DNA from: Paguma larvata | Lineage: Eukaryota; Chordata; Mammalia; Carnivora; Viverridae | DNA length: 64,000 nt | NCBI GenBank assembly: GCA_030068075.1 | Contig: CM057841.1 | Coordinates: 6,953,565 to 7,017,564, forward strand | Direction of reading: 5' to 3' | Part shown: piece after piece, positions 47,894 through 60,569 of the stretch | Numbering within the stretch: the first letter of the stretch is position 1 | Layout: each line of letters starts with the position of its first letter | Program-made: the position numbers and the translations under genes | The notes under the pieces: generated by a model | What the model was told of the DNA's origin: nothing | Database searches by the model: none | Seen by the model: the letters and a program-made list of their open reading frames with translations, nothing else

Positions 47894-48049
47894 GAAGGAA
47901 TATAAAATCTCTTTGTCTTATTAAAAACATGTAGACTGTATGTATTTCTACAATGTACAGTTGCCCATTCATTCATCCCGCTCAAAGTCTTGAAAAAACT
48001 GTATGAGTCACAAGAGAATGGTGAACAGGACATTGACCATCTTCCTTAA

Positions 48050-48055
48050 AATAAA
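48050..48055 (+). terminator. Candidate polyadenylation signal of the V1R gene
   Basis: AATAAA lies 157 bp after the stop codon, ahead of the SINE at 48166. It is the first AATAAA after the frame; usage is not known. Confidence 0.35.
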
Positions 48056-48165
48056 CAATAATTCAAAACAACATTGTAATGAGACATCTGTATCTTGTAA
48101 GTACTGATATAGTTGAACTCTTTCTAATACTTTCAGTAAAGCACTTCAGAATTTATGCAATAATA

Positions 48166-48387
48166 GGGGCGCCTGGGTGGTTCAGTTGGTTAAGCGGCCG
48201 ACTTCAACTCAGGTCATGATCTCACGGTCTGTGAGTTCGAGCCCCGCGTCGGGCTCTGTGCTGATGGCTCAGAGCCTGAAGCCTGCTTCGGATTCTGTGT
48301 CTCCCTATCTCTCTGCCCTTCTCCTGCTCACACTCTGTCTCTATGTCTCTCAAAAATAAATAAAAACGTTAAAAAAATTAAAAAAAA
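48166..48387 (+). mobile_element. CAN-SINE, young, with perfect target duplication
   Basis: GGGGCGCCTGGGTGGTTCAG head. The 18-bp AGAATTTATGCAATAATA is perfect at 48148-48165 and 48388-48405. Confidence 0.95.
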
Positions 48388-48405
48388 AGAATTTATGCAA
48401 TAATA

Positions 48406-51281
48406 AACACCAGGTCTTGAAACAATCTAGATATTACAGAGAAATCTTCAAGTGTGAATTTCAATCAAAAGCAATACGTTTCCAAGAAAAGGACCTAGCT
48501 TCACATTATAGGAAAAGGTACATGAACATGACTTAGCAGGTGGTCTTGTCATTCCTCTGAGAAAGTGATGTCCCCAATGCTAAAGACATTTATGCCTGGC
48601 CGGAGGTGGTGGGGGAAAAATCCATTCTTGGGCAGTGTAGTCTCTGGGAGACAGTTGAGTTTGTAGGTAATTCACATCCTTAGAGAGTGGTCCCTGATAT
48701 ATTTGAAACATGATGTTATGAAGGGAGATGAACATGTTGATCATATTTTCATGTAGAAATGGACAGATTACAGTGGATAGGGACAAAGGAAGGCACAAAA
48801 AGCAAAATATGTTTCCACTGATATTTAAAGACCATCAAGTGAGCATTGACAGTGTAAACAGAGCATTTTGTGATCTGGAAAATGCAGATTTTTCTCTCTT
48901 ATGTTAAGATGACTTGGAGATGCGTGCTCTGGTCTCCTTAGGAGCAGAAAAAAGCCTCGGGGTCATTTACACAGGTCCTTAGTTGGGAATTCGAATCCCC
49001 CAGCTCAGCATTTTCTTTCACCTCCTTGCCCAGTAACATTGAGAGCAACCAGTCAATATTATCATGCTTATTAATTTTCCAAAAATCCTTGCAATTATCA
49101 AATACACACTCACCCAGATACTTATTCTTCAAGTGGCCGATTAGGACTCTCCTGGGCAGATCTTCTGTAATGGGTTATTAGTGTTCTCTTTAGCAAATAT
49201 AAATCTATTCAGATTAGAAAGCCAATTCCAGAAACCAAAGAACCAACTCATAAAACTCTTCCTTGAATCTTGTTTCTCTAGCCTCACTCTCAGTAACAGT
49301 AGAACAATTAATTGTTTGACATTCTCACTAGAATCCTCGGCAGCACTGCCAGGGGATGACCCACAGCAATATGCAACCATAAAATCCCAAACAACAGAGG
49401 AAATGTTAAAAGTCAAATACAAATGACTTAATGCTCTATGAATCCTCTTTGCATAAAATACAAGACAGGCAAAAGCAACCTATGCTGTTAGAGGTCCAGC
49501 GGTGTTTCCCTTACGAGTGGTGACTGACAGCGACAGCAAGCGGGGGCTTCCAGGGGTCTGATGATAATGTGCATTGATGTCTGTGCTGCGTACAGAAATG
49601 TGATCAGTGTGCATAGTGTCACTGATGTGTGTACTGTATTACTGTACTGTACCTATGTTTGTAAAATTTAAAAATATATATCAACAAAAATATCACAGGC
49701 TATTGTGAGCAGACTTATGCATAATGTCCTTACATCGTCAAGAGGGAGTTTAAACGTAGAGCAAAAAACTGTATTCAGTTTTTCAAATCATGGTGAAACT
49801 TCTAGGTTGAAACCTAATACTCAGTGTACACTTCCAGAGAAAAGGAGTGAGATATATACTTGCCTTTACAAGCTTTTTCAAGAACTACAGGGATTGACGG
49901 AGGAAGTAAGAATAAAGCCAAAAATAAGAATAAAGTGGAAAAAAAGCATTGAAGTAGAGAACTGAAAAATATATTTTACAGAACTTGAAACGATTAAATA
50001 ACACGGCAATATTTATATCAGGTAATATATACTTCAAGGTTTGTCTTTAACAAGACTGTCAAAAATTTGGAAAATCTAATAAACAGTCATGGCAAAGAGG
50101 AGTCGGGGGAGACATGATCACCAAATATAAAATTTCCTCACATACATGATGTGCTCTCTGTTGGCAAGTTAGAGGCCTCAGGCTCGATCACCCTGTCTCA
50201 GGTAATATCACCTCTGTGCCAGTAGGGGTGGCTGACATAACCTACCAAATTCAGAGTCCAGTCTCCCAGTGAACATTCACTGGAACTCTATGGGCACATC
50301 CACAGTGCTCAGTCCCTCCAGAAGTAAAGGAAAGGTCCTTGTTTCTTTGGCTTCCCAGCACATAAAGGGAAGCCCAGCCCCGACTCCTGGCTTATGGGAG
50401 ATGGCACAAGTCTCTGTGGGTGATGAGTCTAACATTGGAGCCTCTGGCAAAGGGAGGCCAACTCCACGGGGAAGCCCCATGGGTGCATGAATTTGGGGCC
50501 TCTGCAATGTAACTTGATGGTGTACTCTTTTTTAAAATTAGTGATTAGCTTGTTAGTGAGCTCTCAACAAATAAAACCTAAAAACCTTGGGAGTATGTTG
50601 GCTTGGTATTCCAATTTTGGAAAGTGTCTACATGGACTCCACTTCTGACAAGGTTAGAAGGGCACCAAAATTCCATGTCCCATGGAAAGTGCATATTCGC
50701 AAATGAAGACGGATGGGTCCCAGCAACATGTCAGCTTGAAAAGACCCAGTGGTACCTACCTCTTCAGAGGAAATTTTAAATTCCACACTATAGTCAAAGT
50801 CATTGGCACTAGGAAGCTACCATCATCAGAAAGTGTCCTCAAAGCATGTTGCTGTTCATCGATGGTTTATGTAGGCTGCACCCTAATGGTGTCCCCTGGG
50901 CCACTGGGTCTGGTTAGTGTCAGCGCCAGCTCTGCAGATCTGAACTCAGAGGCAGTCCCTTTCTTCACTGCTCACATCTCAGATTCCTCAGCTGCTGCTA
51001 GGGTCTAGCTGTTTAGTGAGCCTCTTGGAAATCTATGGCAGATTCAGGACCACCTTGCCTCTCTTGAGGTGTGGCCTGTGGAAACCAACTGTAGTGCTGA
51101 AATACTTGTCGGGGTCACTCATCCAGATGTCCATGGGGAGGCCTGTTCTTTAGAGACTGTCCAGAATCAAGCTGCTGATTGAGTCTGAGATATCTGTGCA
51201 CAGCACACTTGTGACTCCCGGTAAAAGTTGACCCTTCTGTTTTTATGACTCCTGAGGCCCTGACCTGTTCGTGGGACCATT
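48406..51281. other. Gene-free stretch left of block B
   Basis: I recognise no gene. A minus-strand fragment at about 51036-51134 reads 33 coding-like codons (MDIWMSDPDKYF...) but stops soon after. It could be a decayed processed pseudogene, unidentified. Confidence 0.4.
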
Positions 51282-54070
51282 GACAACCCCAGAACTAACA
51301 CTCGTGCCTCATCACAGCCGACACTTTCAATCCACCTGTCAGCTGCCACCAGCCACACCACCTGTGCTCTTGAAAATGACGTGTGTCATGTCCTAAACTT
51401 CCTGGAGCATTTGCACTCTGAGTACAGTGAGACTCTTAAGGAAAAAACTAGCTCCAAAAAATGAACCAGTAGTCTGACACCACCTCCCTAACATCCATAA
51501 TCTTGATCAGAAATCCCAGCGATGGAATGTCTTGCCCAGAAATGCACCTCTCATCTCAGCGTCTCCAGGATAATGAACATATGGAGGAACTGGGAGGTTG
51601 CATGAATGCATTTTCAAACTCCAGGGGCTGGTTTGTCCCTTTCTTGGGAAGATGTGTTTTTCTTTCCCTTTGAGAGCAGCCACAGAACATTCTGGCTGGT
51701 CATGTTCTTAAGGGCATCACAGAACATTGACGCCTAAGACAGCACTCAGTTAGGTATTGAGAGTTGTTCTGGTGGTTCAGTGTTGTTGTTGTTGTTGTTT
51801 TTTAAATAAACTTTATTTTAGAACAGCTTTAGATTTGCCAAACTGGCAAAGATTATACAGGTTTCCTACAGATAGTCAATTTCATTGAGGACTAATATCT
51901 TACATCAGTATGTACACTTGTGATGACTAATGAACCACTATCCATGCATTTTTCTTAAGTAAAGTGAACATTTTATGCAGATTTGCTGAATCTTTACCTA
52001 ATGTCCTTTTTCTGTTCCAAGAAACCATCCAGACACCAAATCTTGTTTAGAGCTCATTTCTCTTGCGTTTTCACTTTGCTGTGAGAATTTATCAGATTTT
52101 CCTCATATTTGACCATCTTGACAGATGGGAGGAATATAAATTGGTAATCCTGCTGAAAGGCCCTCAGCTGGGATTAACGTGATAATTTTCTCATGATTAT
52201 CCTAGGGTTCTGTGTTTTGGGGAAGAGGACTCAGGGTATAAGGTGCCATTTCCAGGACATTATATCAAGGGGACAGTCCACCAACATGACTTATCACTGC
52301 TGACATCAACCTGCATCCCCTGGATGAGGTCATGTGCATGAGAACTCGTCGCTGAACCATATGTGACCCCTGTTCATTCTGTACTAATTGCAAAGAAGTC
52401 ACAGTGTGTGCCTGACAGTTAGGATAGGAATGTTATGTTCTGCCTTCTTAAGGATAAAGTTTCTACATAAAGTATGTGAAATTCTTCTAAAAAGGAGATC
52501 TCATTTCTCAATTTATTATTTATTGGGTGTTTTATTCCTATCAGTTTGGACTCATACACATTTGTTTTATTCTCCAGGTTATAATCCAATACTGCTTCTT
52601 CTACTCTTTTTAAAATCAAAGTGCTAGGCGCCCCTGGGTGGCTCAGTCACTCCTGATTTTGGCTCAAGTCATGATCTCAACGTTCATGAGACGGAGCCCT
52701 TCATGGACCTCTACACTGAGAGGATGGAGCCTGCTTGGGGTTCTCTTTTTCTTCCTCTCTCTCTGCCTCTCCCCTGCTCATTTGTGTGCTCCCTTTCGTG
52801 CTCTCTCTCAAAATAAATAAACATTTTAAAATATAATAATAAAATAAAATAAAAGTGTTTCCTTTTGACCATGGGAAGCTCTTTCGGGTGACTCCTGAGC
52901 CCCTCTGACATAGCCCATTATTATAACCGAGTGTGTTTAGCACGGCCTGAGTTATGGCACTGTGGCTGTGCAGGCTCATTTCATACACGTCCTATACTAA
53001 TAAGGGCTGCGCCGTCTCTCCAGGCAGCCCAGGCTGCTGTCTCGTACAACCGTGTCATAGACCAAGGTAGGGACAGTAGATATGCTCACTGCTCCTGGGT
53101 GTCACTGTGTTCATGCCCTCTCAGTCAAACACCAAGAAAATGGACATGTGTGTGCTGAACCGCTCATACGCACATATGTAGAAACGTGTGTGGGATCATT
53201 TGTGTCCATTCAGAGTCAACATGACTTCCTGCTGATGTCTCCAACTCTAACCCATTCCACATGGATCTTTCTAACTTCCTGCCCTTGCTCATCTGTCACC
53301 TGCCTCTCCAACAGTGACAAACATGGATCTCACTATCTGCCCATGTATTCAAGCTCATGTCTGGTTCAATTTCTGAGGACACTGGCCCTCTTGTACCTGG
53401 TTCTTCCAGACAAAACATGTGATTAAACTACTGGATAGCTACGTACAGGTATTGACATGGAACATTCCGATGTAGAAGAGGAGGAACAACTGGACGTCTG
53501 GGAAGGCAACACCTTACACAGCAGGAGATATGAGGGGAGAGTATTAAGGATCATCTGTTTTACAGGTCTCCTCCCCGGACAATGGCATTCCAAGGGGGAG
53601 CTGCATAGCAGGGACACCACCCTGCTAGGCCCAGACGACAACACATCCAGTCAAAGAGCATAACCCTCGAGCTTTGAAATCTAAGGGAATTTTCCCTCCT
53701 ACATTTGTTACTTACTGGAGACAGGTGACCCATTTCCTCTTTTCAATTCCTCCTTTTGGAATGGGAATGTCTGCGCTCTCCCCATCCCATCATTGTATTC
53801 TAGAAGCAGGGAATGTGTCTCCATTCACAGGTTTATAGCTGGAGAAGACAGGTTTTCCTCAGGATGAATCATGTCTCAAATCTCAACCACTCTCGACTTA
53901 GATAATAGCAGGTGAGATTTGGGACTTAGAGTGGATTATACAGTGGTTTAGACCATGGAGCTGTTGGTATGGGGAGGGGAGTGGCTTTTCCTGTAGGATA
54001 TGAATTTGAGGGGTCCAGCAGGCTGAGGGTTAACCACCGAACTGAGTCTTCTCAAATTGATAGACTGAAG
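51282..54070 (+). repeat. Segmental duplication, block B, high-identity part
   Basis: Same-orientation copy of 24429-27200, including the shared SINE (52627) and old L1 fragment. Identity appears highest at the left end and decays rightward. No gene is recognised. Confidence 0.9.
52627..52851 (+). mobile_element. CAN-SINE shared by both duplication copies
   Basis: Counterpart of the SINE at 25761, same target site (AAAATCAAAGTGCTA) and same internal structure. Confidence 0.9.
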
Positions 54071-54425
54071 TCCTAAACCCCAGTATCAGAAGGTGACTCC
54101 GTTTGGAGTTAGAACCTTAAAGGGTGATGGAGTTAAAATGAGTCCATTAGGGTGACTCCTGATCCAGTCTCGGTGGTGTCATTATAACTGGGAATCTGAG
54201 ACGAAGAGAGGCCCCAGACCTCTGTGTGCACAGAAGACACACTACAGGAGGACACAGTGAAAGGGTGGCCCCTTGTAAGCTAAGGAGATGTCTCAAGAAA
54301 ATACACCTTCTGATGTATCTTGGACCTCCAGCCTCCTGAACTGCGGAAGAAAATACCTGTTTGTTTGTTTTTTTAAGCCACCCTGAATATTGCATTTTGT
54401 TATGGCAGCCCAGGGAAACTGACAT
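54060..54425 (+). mobile_element. MaLR/MLT1-like LTR relic
   Basis: GGTGACTCCGTTTGGAGTTA, ATGAGTCCATTAGGGTGACT, GACCTCCAGCCTCCTGAACT and TTGTTATGGCAGCCCAGGGA follow the order of MLT1-type LTRs as I remember them. Block A keeps only a trace of the left end (about 27220). Confidence 0.5.
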
Positions 54426-54429
54426 GTGG

Positions 54430-56630
54430 TTACGGGTTGGCCTGACCAATCCTGGGACCCCCAAGGAGTACCCCTAATCTCTCCTTTCTAGGGGATCCCA
54501 GGTCCTCAGTCTCTGAGGTGTCAGCTGCTGTAGCCTGAGCCTCTCCGGGACCAGAGCCTTCACAGGGAGGCCACAGCAGGGAAACAGAGCCTGGGACACG
54601 TCTCCCATGTCTGCCCTATGTCTGCCCACCCATGGCAATCAGGAGAATGGAGTCGGTGCAGGCTCTTTTCTGGTGGGGGAGGATGGCTTTCAGTGGGGAA
54701 GGGGGGACAGTTGGTTGGGTTTGGAAGCAGAACTTTTAGTCTTGACTTTGGACAAATTTTAACTTCCCTGACTCTTAGATTCCTGTGAGATGGCACGTTG
54801 CCTGCATACCTCACAGGGATCCTGTGAGTCTCACAGGGGATTCTCCCTGTGAAAGCTCATGTGTGAGCCTTCATGTTATGCTCATAGAACTTCTGTCCTT
54901 GCACCCCAATTCCTGATGCTCTCAGATCCTAAAGGTACTGGACTCCACCCAAAAGAGCATTCTTTTCGCCTTCCTATAAAATCTCTTTCCTCTTTATTTT
55001 ACCATGTCTAGCCCAGGCTCCTAGTTTCCAGCTTGGAGAGTTAGATAAAGTACCACTGGACCTTCCTTCTCTTTTTGAAAAGTAGTTCACCCCTTCCTTC
55101 TTTCTTTCCTGCATCTGCACTGCAGTTCCAGGCTTGTGCAATTTCACATCCCCAGTGAAGTTCTGATTGATATGAAGAGAGAGAGAGAGAGAGAGAGAGA
55201 GAAGGAGGGAGGGAGGGAGAGAGAACGAACCTATGGAGAGGGGCGATCATCTCTGGCTCCCGGAGGTGGGTTTTTGCATGTTGAATGTAGCACTCATCAC
55301 TGTCCTTTGCTCATGTTAGGAAGAAGCCCTGCCATCACTCGTGCATCCATCTATGGGCACTGTCTGGGCAGAAATCACTCCTTGGGCTGGCCCTCCTCCC
55401 AAATTTGCAGTCCATGCTAAAAGCACAGCTTCTCCCTTGGGATTGGACCAATGGCTGTCTTGCTCTACCAAATTTCAGAGTCTCTACTGTTCATGAGAAA
55501 AGATCTGATTTCAAGTGGATTTGACCTTTGTCAGAAGCTGACTTTGACCTGGCTTTAGGGCCCCCAAAAAATTCAAGTTATTTGTTTTCTGGGGTGCAGT
55601 AACTAATATGTATGTTTCATCTTCTTTTTGACTTCAACTTTTGGGACAGTGTGCCCTTTCTGTAGCAGGAATGAACTGTCTTGCTCACAAAGTTTTGAGC
55701 CACACTTGTATCTGGGGCAGGAGGACTTCCCTCTTGAATGGGACATCTCATTTCACATTCCTTCCGCAATGCCCTACCGATTTCAGTCTAGGATCACCTC
55801 TCCATTCACTTGGAGCTAAATTCTCATCCTTTGGAATCTGCAGCTTTGGGGCATGAGATTCCAAATAAACCCAGCTGCATCCTCTCTCCTCCACACAGAC
55901 ACACAGCACCTGAGAGACTGTCACCTTTTTTCTGAGCGCAGTCTGAGAATGAAGCAGTGAGACATTAAAAGCTAGTAAGTATCTCAAGCAAGGTTATTAT
56001 AGTGGGATATATTTAAAGCCGGCTCTGGGGATCTACTTCCAGTTTTAGCTTAAACTCACCAATAAGATGTTTTTAAGGAATGACTTCCCTAGTATGTTGT
56101 CAACCAGCATTCATTGTGGAGGGGAGATAGTGTGGTTCCTGAAGCTCTTAGATGAGGACTCAGATATCCTTTCAACTTTTGAGGATTTTCTAACTCACGA
56201 TGTCTCGGGACTCCTCCTGATGTTCGAGGAGACTTCTCAGGCTTAACTTTCTCCCCAGATCTCCAAAATTCTTGTCACCTTTGTCATTGCCATTTCTTGA
56301 CTGGAGTTTCTTATTTTCCTGTACAACAAACTAATCTGCCCACTGCTCCAAATGATGACACTAATCTATGTCTTCAAAGGTACTTCTTTATATAAACTTC
56401 TATGAAAAACAGTCCAGAAAAAAAGTTTATCATACCTCTGCCTATAAGACATTCATATACATGAGAAACCCATGGAGAATTGCCTTCCAACAATATCGAG
56501 CACCCATTTTTTCACAGTATTCACTTCTAGCAAATTTTTCTATGAGTATACCCCTGGGGGAAGCATTCCGATCAATGGCTGAGAAGCTAGAATCAAATCC
56601 ACTCAATTTCCCTCTATAGCATTTCATTAA
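54430..56630. other. Gene-free stretch inside block B
   Basis: No counterpart is evident in block A. It contains a (GA)n/GGGA tract (55175-55222). No gene is recognised. Confidence 0.4.
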
Positions 56631-56845
56631 GACAACTGTCTTCAGGATACTAAACATCAGAATGAGGCCAAACTGCTTTGTCCACTTCCAGTCTGCCATT
56701 GTATGACCCATTTCAACCATCTGTTGAAACCACCAACGCCCATTAGTGTCCACACTGGAAAGTCATGTGGTTACTTCTTAGATTCTGTATTGACTTTTCC
56801 AGAAGGAGGAGAAAATAAACTGGGCATTGCTCAGAAACATACAAT

Positions 56846-57790
56846 TCACATTTTTCCGGTAAGATTAGAGGATTTTGTGTTCCTTATCCAAGAAAAGCAG
56901 AACCTATGTACTGTGGTGTCTTGTCTCATAAGCAGAAATGGGCTGACAGCTGGAAAGCTCACGGAAATTACTGCAGTGGTCTTCACCAGCCACCAGCCGG
57001 CAATACAGGCAATACAAGCATGGAAGATGGAGGAGAGGGAGTAGAAAGACACAAAGGTGCTCACCAGGACGAGGATGCTCTGGGTGGCTCTGGACTCAGC
57101 AGAGGATCTGGGTAGACATTAGTCCTGTGAATGTGTTGGACCCGCTGCCTGTGCCTGTGAAGGATGAAGACCATCCTGTTGCTAGTCCAGATCATGATCC
57201 CAGAAAGTAAAACCTCAGGAAATACTATCAACGCTGCATATACAGAAACTGTGATTGTCTCATTATCTATAGAAAGACAATACCCCAAGTCTTGTTTCTT
57301 TGTGATGTTTTTTCACATGCCATTTGCTAGACACATATAACACACACATAGGAAAAATTAAATTTACAAACATGTACTGGATCCAGCAAAGGGAAATGGA
57401 GAAGCCAACATATTTTGGAGCTTTGACTTTAAGATCTTTCCAACAGGAGTTCATGGGGCTGATCATGATGGTCTGGAAGACACTCAAGAGGGAAGTGCTG
57501 CCAGTGGATATTCTCCTGCCCACTCTCTGAACACACAAAAGAAATTTGCATCCAAACTCATTGAAGAAATATTTCAACCCCAAAGCTTCCAATGTCTGGG
57601 GGATGCCTTTTGAGAGCATTACCAAGGTGTTGGCTATAATCAGGTGCATGAGAATCAACTCTGTGGGTCTCAACCTCCCTTCAGTGTGGTAATGGAAGAC
57701 ATAGTGGCAAAGAAGAGAGAAATTTCCCAGGCTTCCAACTATTGTCTGTGATAAGAAGATGATTGCTATTGCCAAATCTCTGGGGGCCAT
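56846..57790 (-). pseudogene. Vomeronasal type-1 receptor pseudogene (at least two frameshifts)
   Basis: The receptor start is at 57790 (MAPRDLAIAIIFLSQT); an upstream in-frame extension to 58027 is probably not coding. Helices 1-4 read well (LGNFSLLCHY, GIPQTLEALGLKYFFNEFGC, VQRVGRRISTGSTSLLSVFQT, ISPMNSCWKDLKVKAP). A frameshift near 57280-57290 moves to LGYCLSIDNETITV and helix 5 (YAALIVFPE) with HRHRQRVQHIHRT. A second frameshift between about 57065 and 57115 moves to helix 6 (STFVSFYSLSSIFHA). The outer loop before helix 7 has lost a few residues. The tail CFSWIRNTKSSNLTGKM ends at 56846. In the helix-3 motif a G is replaced (VGRRIS), unlike VGRGVS in its paralogue. The paralogue at 27810-28774 is broken elsewhere. 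Confidence 0.9.
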
Positions 57791-58282
57791 TCTGCCATTT
57801 AGCACATTTTTCTCTAAATAGTGATAACAATCATTTTTCTGAGCAAAGAGGCTCATTGAAGAATTTGACACCAAGAGTAATTTCTGTGGTCCTGTGAGAC
57901 TGCCAAAGACTCCAAGAGACAGGAATAAATTGAGAAATTTTCCAGTATGTTCCCTGGAAAAGTCAGCACTAAGAAAGAGGTGATCATAACTGGGTGAAGC
58001 TATGGTAACTAACAGCAAATAGAGCACAATACAGCATTTTCAGAACGGCCTGAAATTTGCTAGCTATATCAGGTAAAAGGAAAACTGCAGTAACTACCAC
58101 ATCATACAACAAATCAATTCTGAATGGACTGCTTGTCTAAATTTTAAAGATAAATGATAACATTTATAGAAAAACAAAAAGAATATTTCTGTGGCCTTGG
58201 GATAAAAAAATATTTCTTAAACAGCACAAAGCATATGTGAAATGACAAAGTACATTATAAAAATTAAGCGCTGGTTCTCCTC

Positions 58283-58284
<2 letters not shown>

Positions 58285-58331
<47 letters not shown>
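58285..58331. repeat. (CA)n microsatellite
   Basis: About 23 uninterrupted CA units. Confidence 0.95.
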
Positions 58332-58332
<1 letters not shown>

Positions 58333-58457
58333 GGTAGGGGTGTATAGTACAAAGAACTCTCACAGGCTCACAATAGAAAAAAAGTGGACAAAACTTTCCA
58401 ACAGAAACTTCAAAAAAGAGGTTACTCAATGGGTAATACATGTCAAAAACATGTCCA

Positions 58458-58682
58458 GGGGCGCCTGGGTGGCTCAGTCGGTTGAGCGTCCGACTTTGGC
58501 TCGGGTCATGATCTCACGGTCTGTGAGTTCGAGCCCCACGTCAGGCTGTGCTGACGGCTCATCAGAGCCTGGAGCCTGTTTTGGATTCTGTATCTCCCTC
58601 TCTCTCTGCCCTCGCCTGCTCATGCTCTGTCTCTGTGTCTCTTAAAAATAAATAAACATTAAAAAAATATTAAAAAAAAAAC
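58458..58682 (+). mobile_element. CAN-SINE private to block B
   Basis: GGGGCGCCTGGGTGGCTCAG head. CATGTCCA is duplicated at 58450-58457 and 58683-58690. The matching site in block A (about 29630) is empty. Confidence 0.93.
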
Positions 58683-58689
58683 CATGTCC

Positions 58690-59450
58690 AATGTCCTTAG
58701 TAATCAGGAAAATTCAAATTAAACCACTATTTGGTACCACTGTACACCAACCAGAAAGTTAAAATGAAGTAACAGTTAATACCAGGTTTGGCAAGGTTGT
58801 GGATCAACCAAGATTTGCATACACTGTTGGTGGATGTTAAAATTGTTACAAACATTTTAGAAAACTGTGTGGAAGTATCTACTTTAGCTGACCAGATGTA
58901 ATCCTATGTCCCAACAATTCCACCCCTACAAATACACTGTACAGGTATTACCAAAAGACATATTAGAGTTTATATGCCAGCACTACTCCTTACTCATAGC
59001 AGCTCCCACCTCAAAACTACCCACCTGCCCAGAAACAGTAGAATGAATCAATCAAGTGATATTCACATAATGGCATCCTATACAGCAATGCTAATGGCTA
59101 ATGAATGCTAGTGGTTGTTTGCGACTATACAGACAAATTCACAAAATCAGATATACTGAGGAAAAAAGGCCAATATGAGAGTTCATCCCATATGATTCCA
59201 TTTATATAAAGTGCAAAACAGGCAAAAGTGATCTAATTTCTGAAATGTTAGAATGGTTGTAAACTTATTCACAAGAACTCCAGATCTATGAATATATGCA
59301 GCAGAAGTATGCCCTTGGGGACAGTACTTTAGAGGGGGCACAAGAGTTTATGGGGGAATGACAGCACTCTGATTTTTTATTTTGGTGTTGTATACAGGGT
59401 CGTGTTCTGTTTGTGAAATTCCACCGAGCTGTGCACTTAACCTGTGCATG
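58690..59450 (+). mobile_element. Old L1 3' region shared by both blocks
   Basis: CCACTATTTGGTACCACTGT, ATACACTGTTGGTGGATGTT and GAAAACTGTGTGGAAGTATC follow L1 order. The counterpart is at 29590-30390. Confidence 0.7.
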
Positions 59451-59457
59451 TGTGTTT

Positions 59458-59640
59458 AATTTTTTTAATAGTTTATTGTCAAATTGGTTTCTATACAACA
59501 CCCAGTGCTCAATCTAACGAGCGCCCTCCTCTGTGCCCACCACCCACTCTCCCCCCTCCCACACCCATCTCTCCCCTCAGTTCTTTCTTATTCTTTGAGA
59601 GGCTCTCATGTCATGTCTTCCTTCCTCTCTGTGGCTTTTT
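59458..59640 (-). mobile_element. L1 3' end, minus strand, private to block B
   Basis: TTTTTTTAATAGTTTATTGT, CTATACAACACCCAGTGCTC and TCTGTGCCCACCACCCACTC are the antisense L1 3' end. Confidence 0.85.
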
Positions 59641-59689
59641 TTAAAAAATCTACATCACCAAAGAAAAAGTTGGAAGTAGCTGGGGAAAG

Positions 59690-60331
59690 GTTGTTCTTGT
59701 GAATATGTGTGACCTGCCGACTGTGTCTGTAGAGGATGAAACTTAGAGCCACAGGCCCAGATCACGAGCCCAAACAAGAAACATAAGAGAATAAGAACAA
59801 TGCTGCATATGGCATACCTGTGATTTTGTCACAAAATTCAGCAGAACGGTACCCGAAATCTTTGGGGTTCTGTTGTCTTTGTTGCTGCATTTGATCTTAT
59901 GTAAATAAGAAGAATTTTATACCGCATACAGGATTCAGCAGAGGAAAATGGAAACCTCAAGAGTTGGGAGCTTTTATTTTATATTCTGCCCACCTGGAGT
60001 TGATGCTGATCGTGATGGTGGAGATATGCAAAAAGTAGATGATGTCAGTGGGCCTACCCTGCCAGCTCTGTGGGGGAAAAAAACAAATTTGCATTCAAAC
60101 TTATTGTGCAAATGCTTCAACCTAAAAGCTGCCATAAATCTAGGAGACACCTTTACATAGAATGCCTGAGTAGGGGCTCTAAGCAGATGCGTGAAAATCA
60201 AACTGTGGATTTCAATTTGCCTTCAGTGTAGGAAAGGAAGATCTGGTAATAAAGAAGGCAGGAAATGCCCGTGATTACAAATTAGTCTGTTATAAGAAAT
60301 CCATTTCTATTGCCACATCTCTGGAGACCAT
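59690..60331 (-). pseudogene. Vomeronasal type-1 receptor pseudogene, heavily decayed
   Basis: On the minus strand the start codon aligns at 60331. A readable piece at about 60015-60160 has MAAFRLKHLHNKFECKFVFF followed by HRAGRVG, matching the first outer loop and helix 3 of V1Rs. Part of helix 5 and the loop after it is recognisable near 59690-59780. Stops and frameshifts are frequent. It is the partner of the pseudogene at 30660-31306, at the same relative place behind the first V1R relic of its block, and is equally dead. Confidence 0.78.
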
Positions 60332-60569
60332 TCTGCCAGTTACCACTAACTGGTATTTGTCTTCAGGGCCAGAAGAACCTGTATGAGAATATGAAGAATG
60401 GGCTACATTTATTATAGTAATGGACATTCATACTCTCACGGTAGGATCCTCTACAGGTTTTGTTTGGTTAAGGATCTTCCTAGAGTTAAACATACAACCT
60501 TTAAATAGCACGTATAATGTATAATGTACAGTCACTATAATGCCATATATATCTTTTTTTTTTTCATGT

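Noticed and set aside
57791..58027. In-frame N-terminal extension of the V1R pseudogene (79 codons)
   Set aside because: V1Rs start just before helix 1. The methionine at 57790 fits the family, and the matching upstream region in block A is not in frame.
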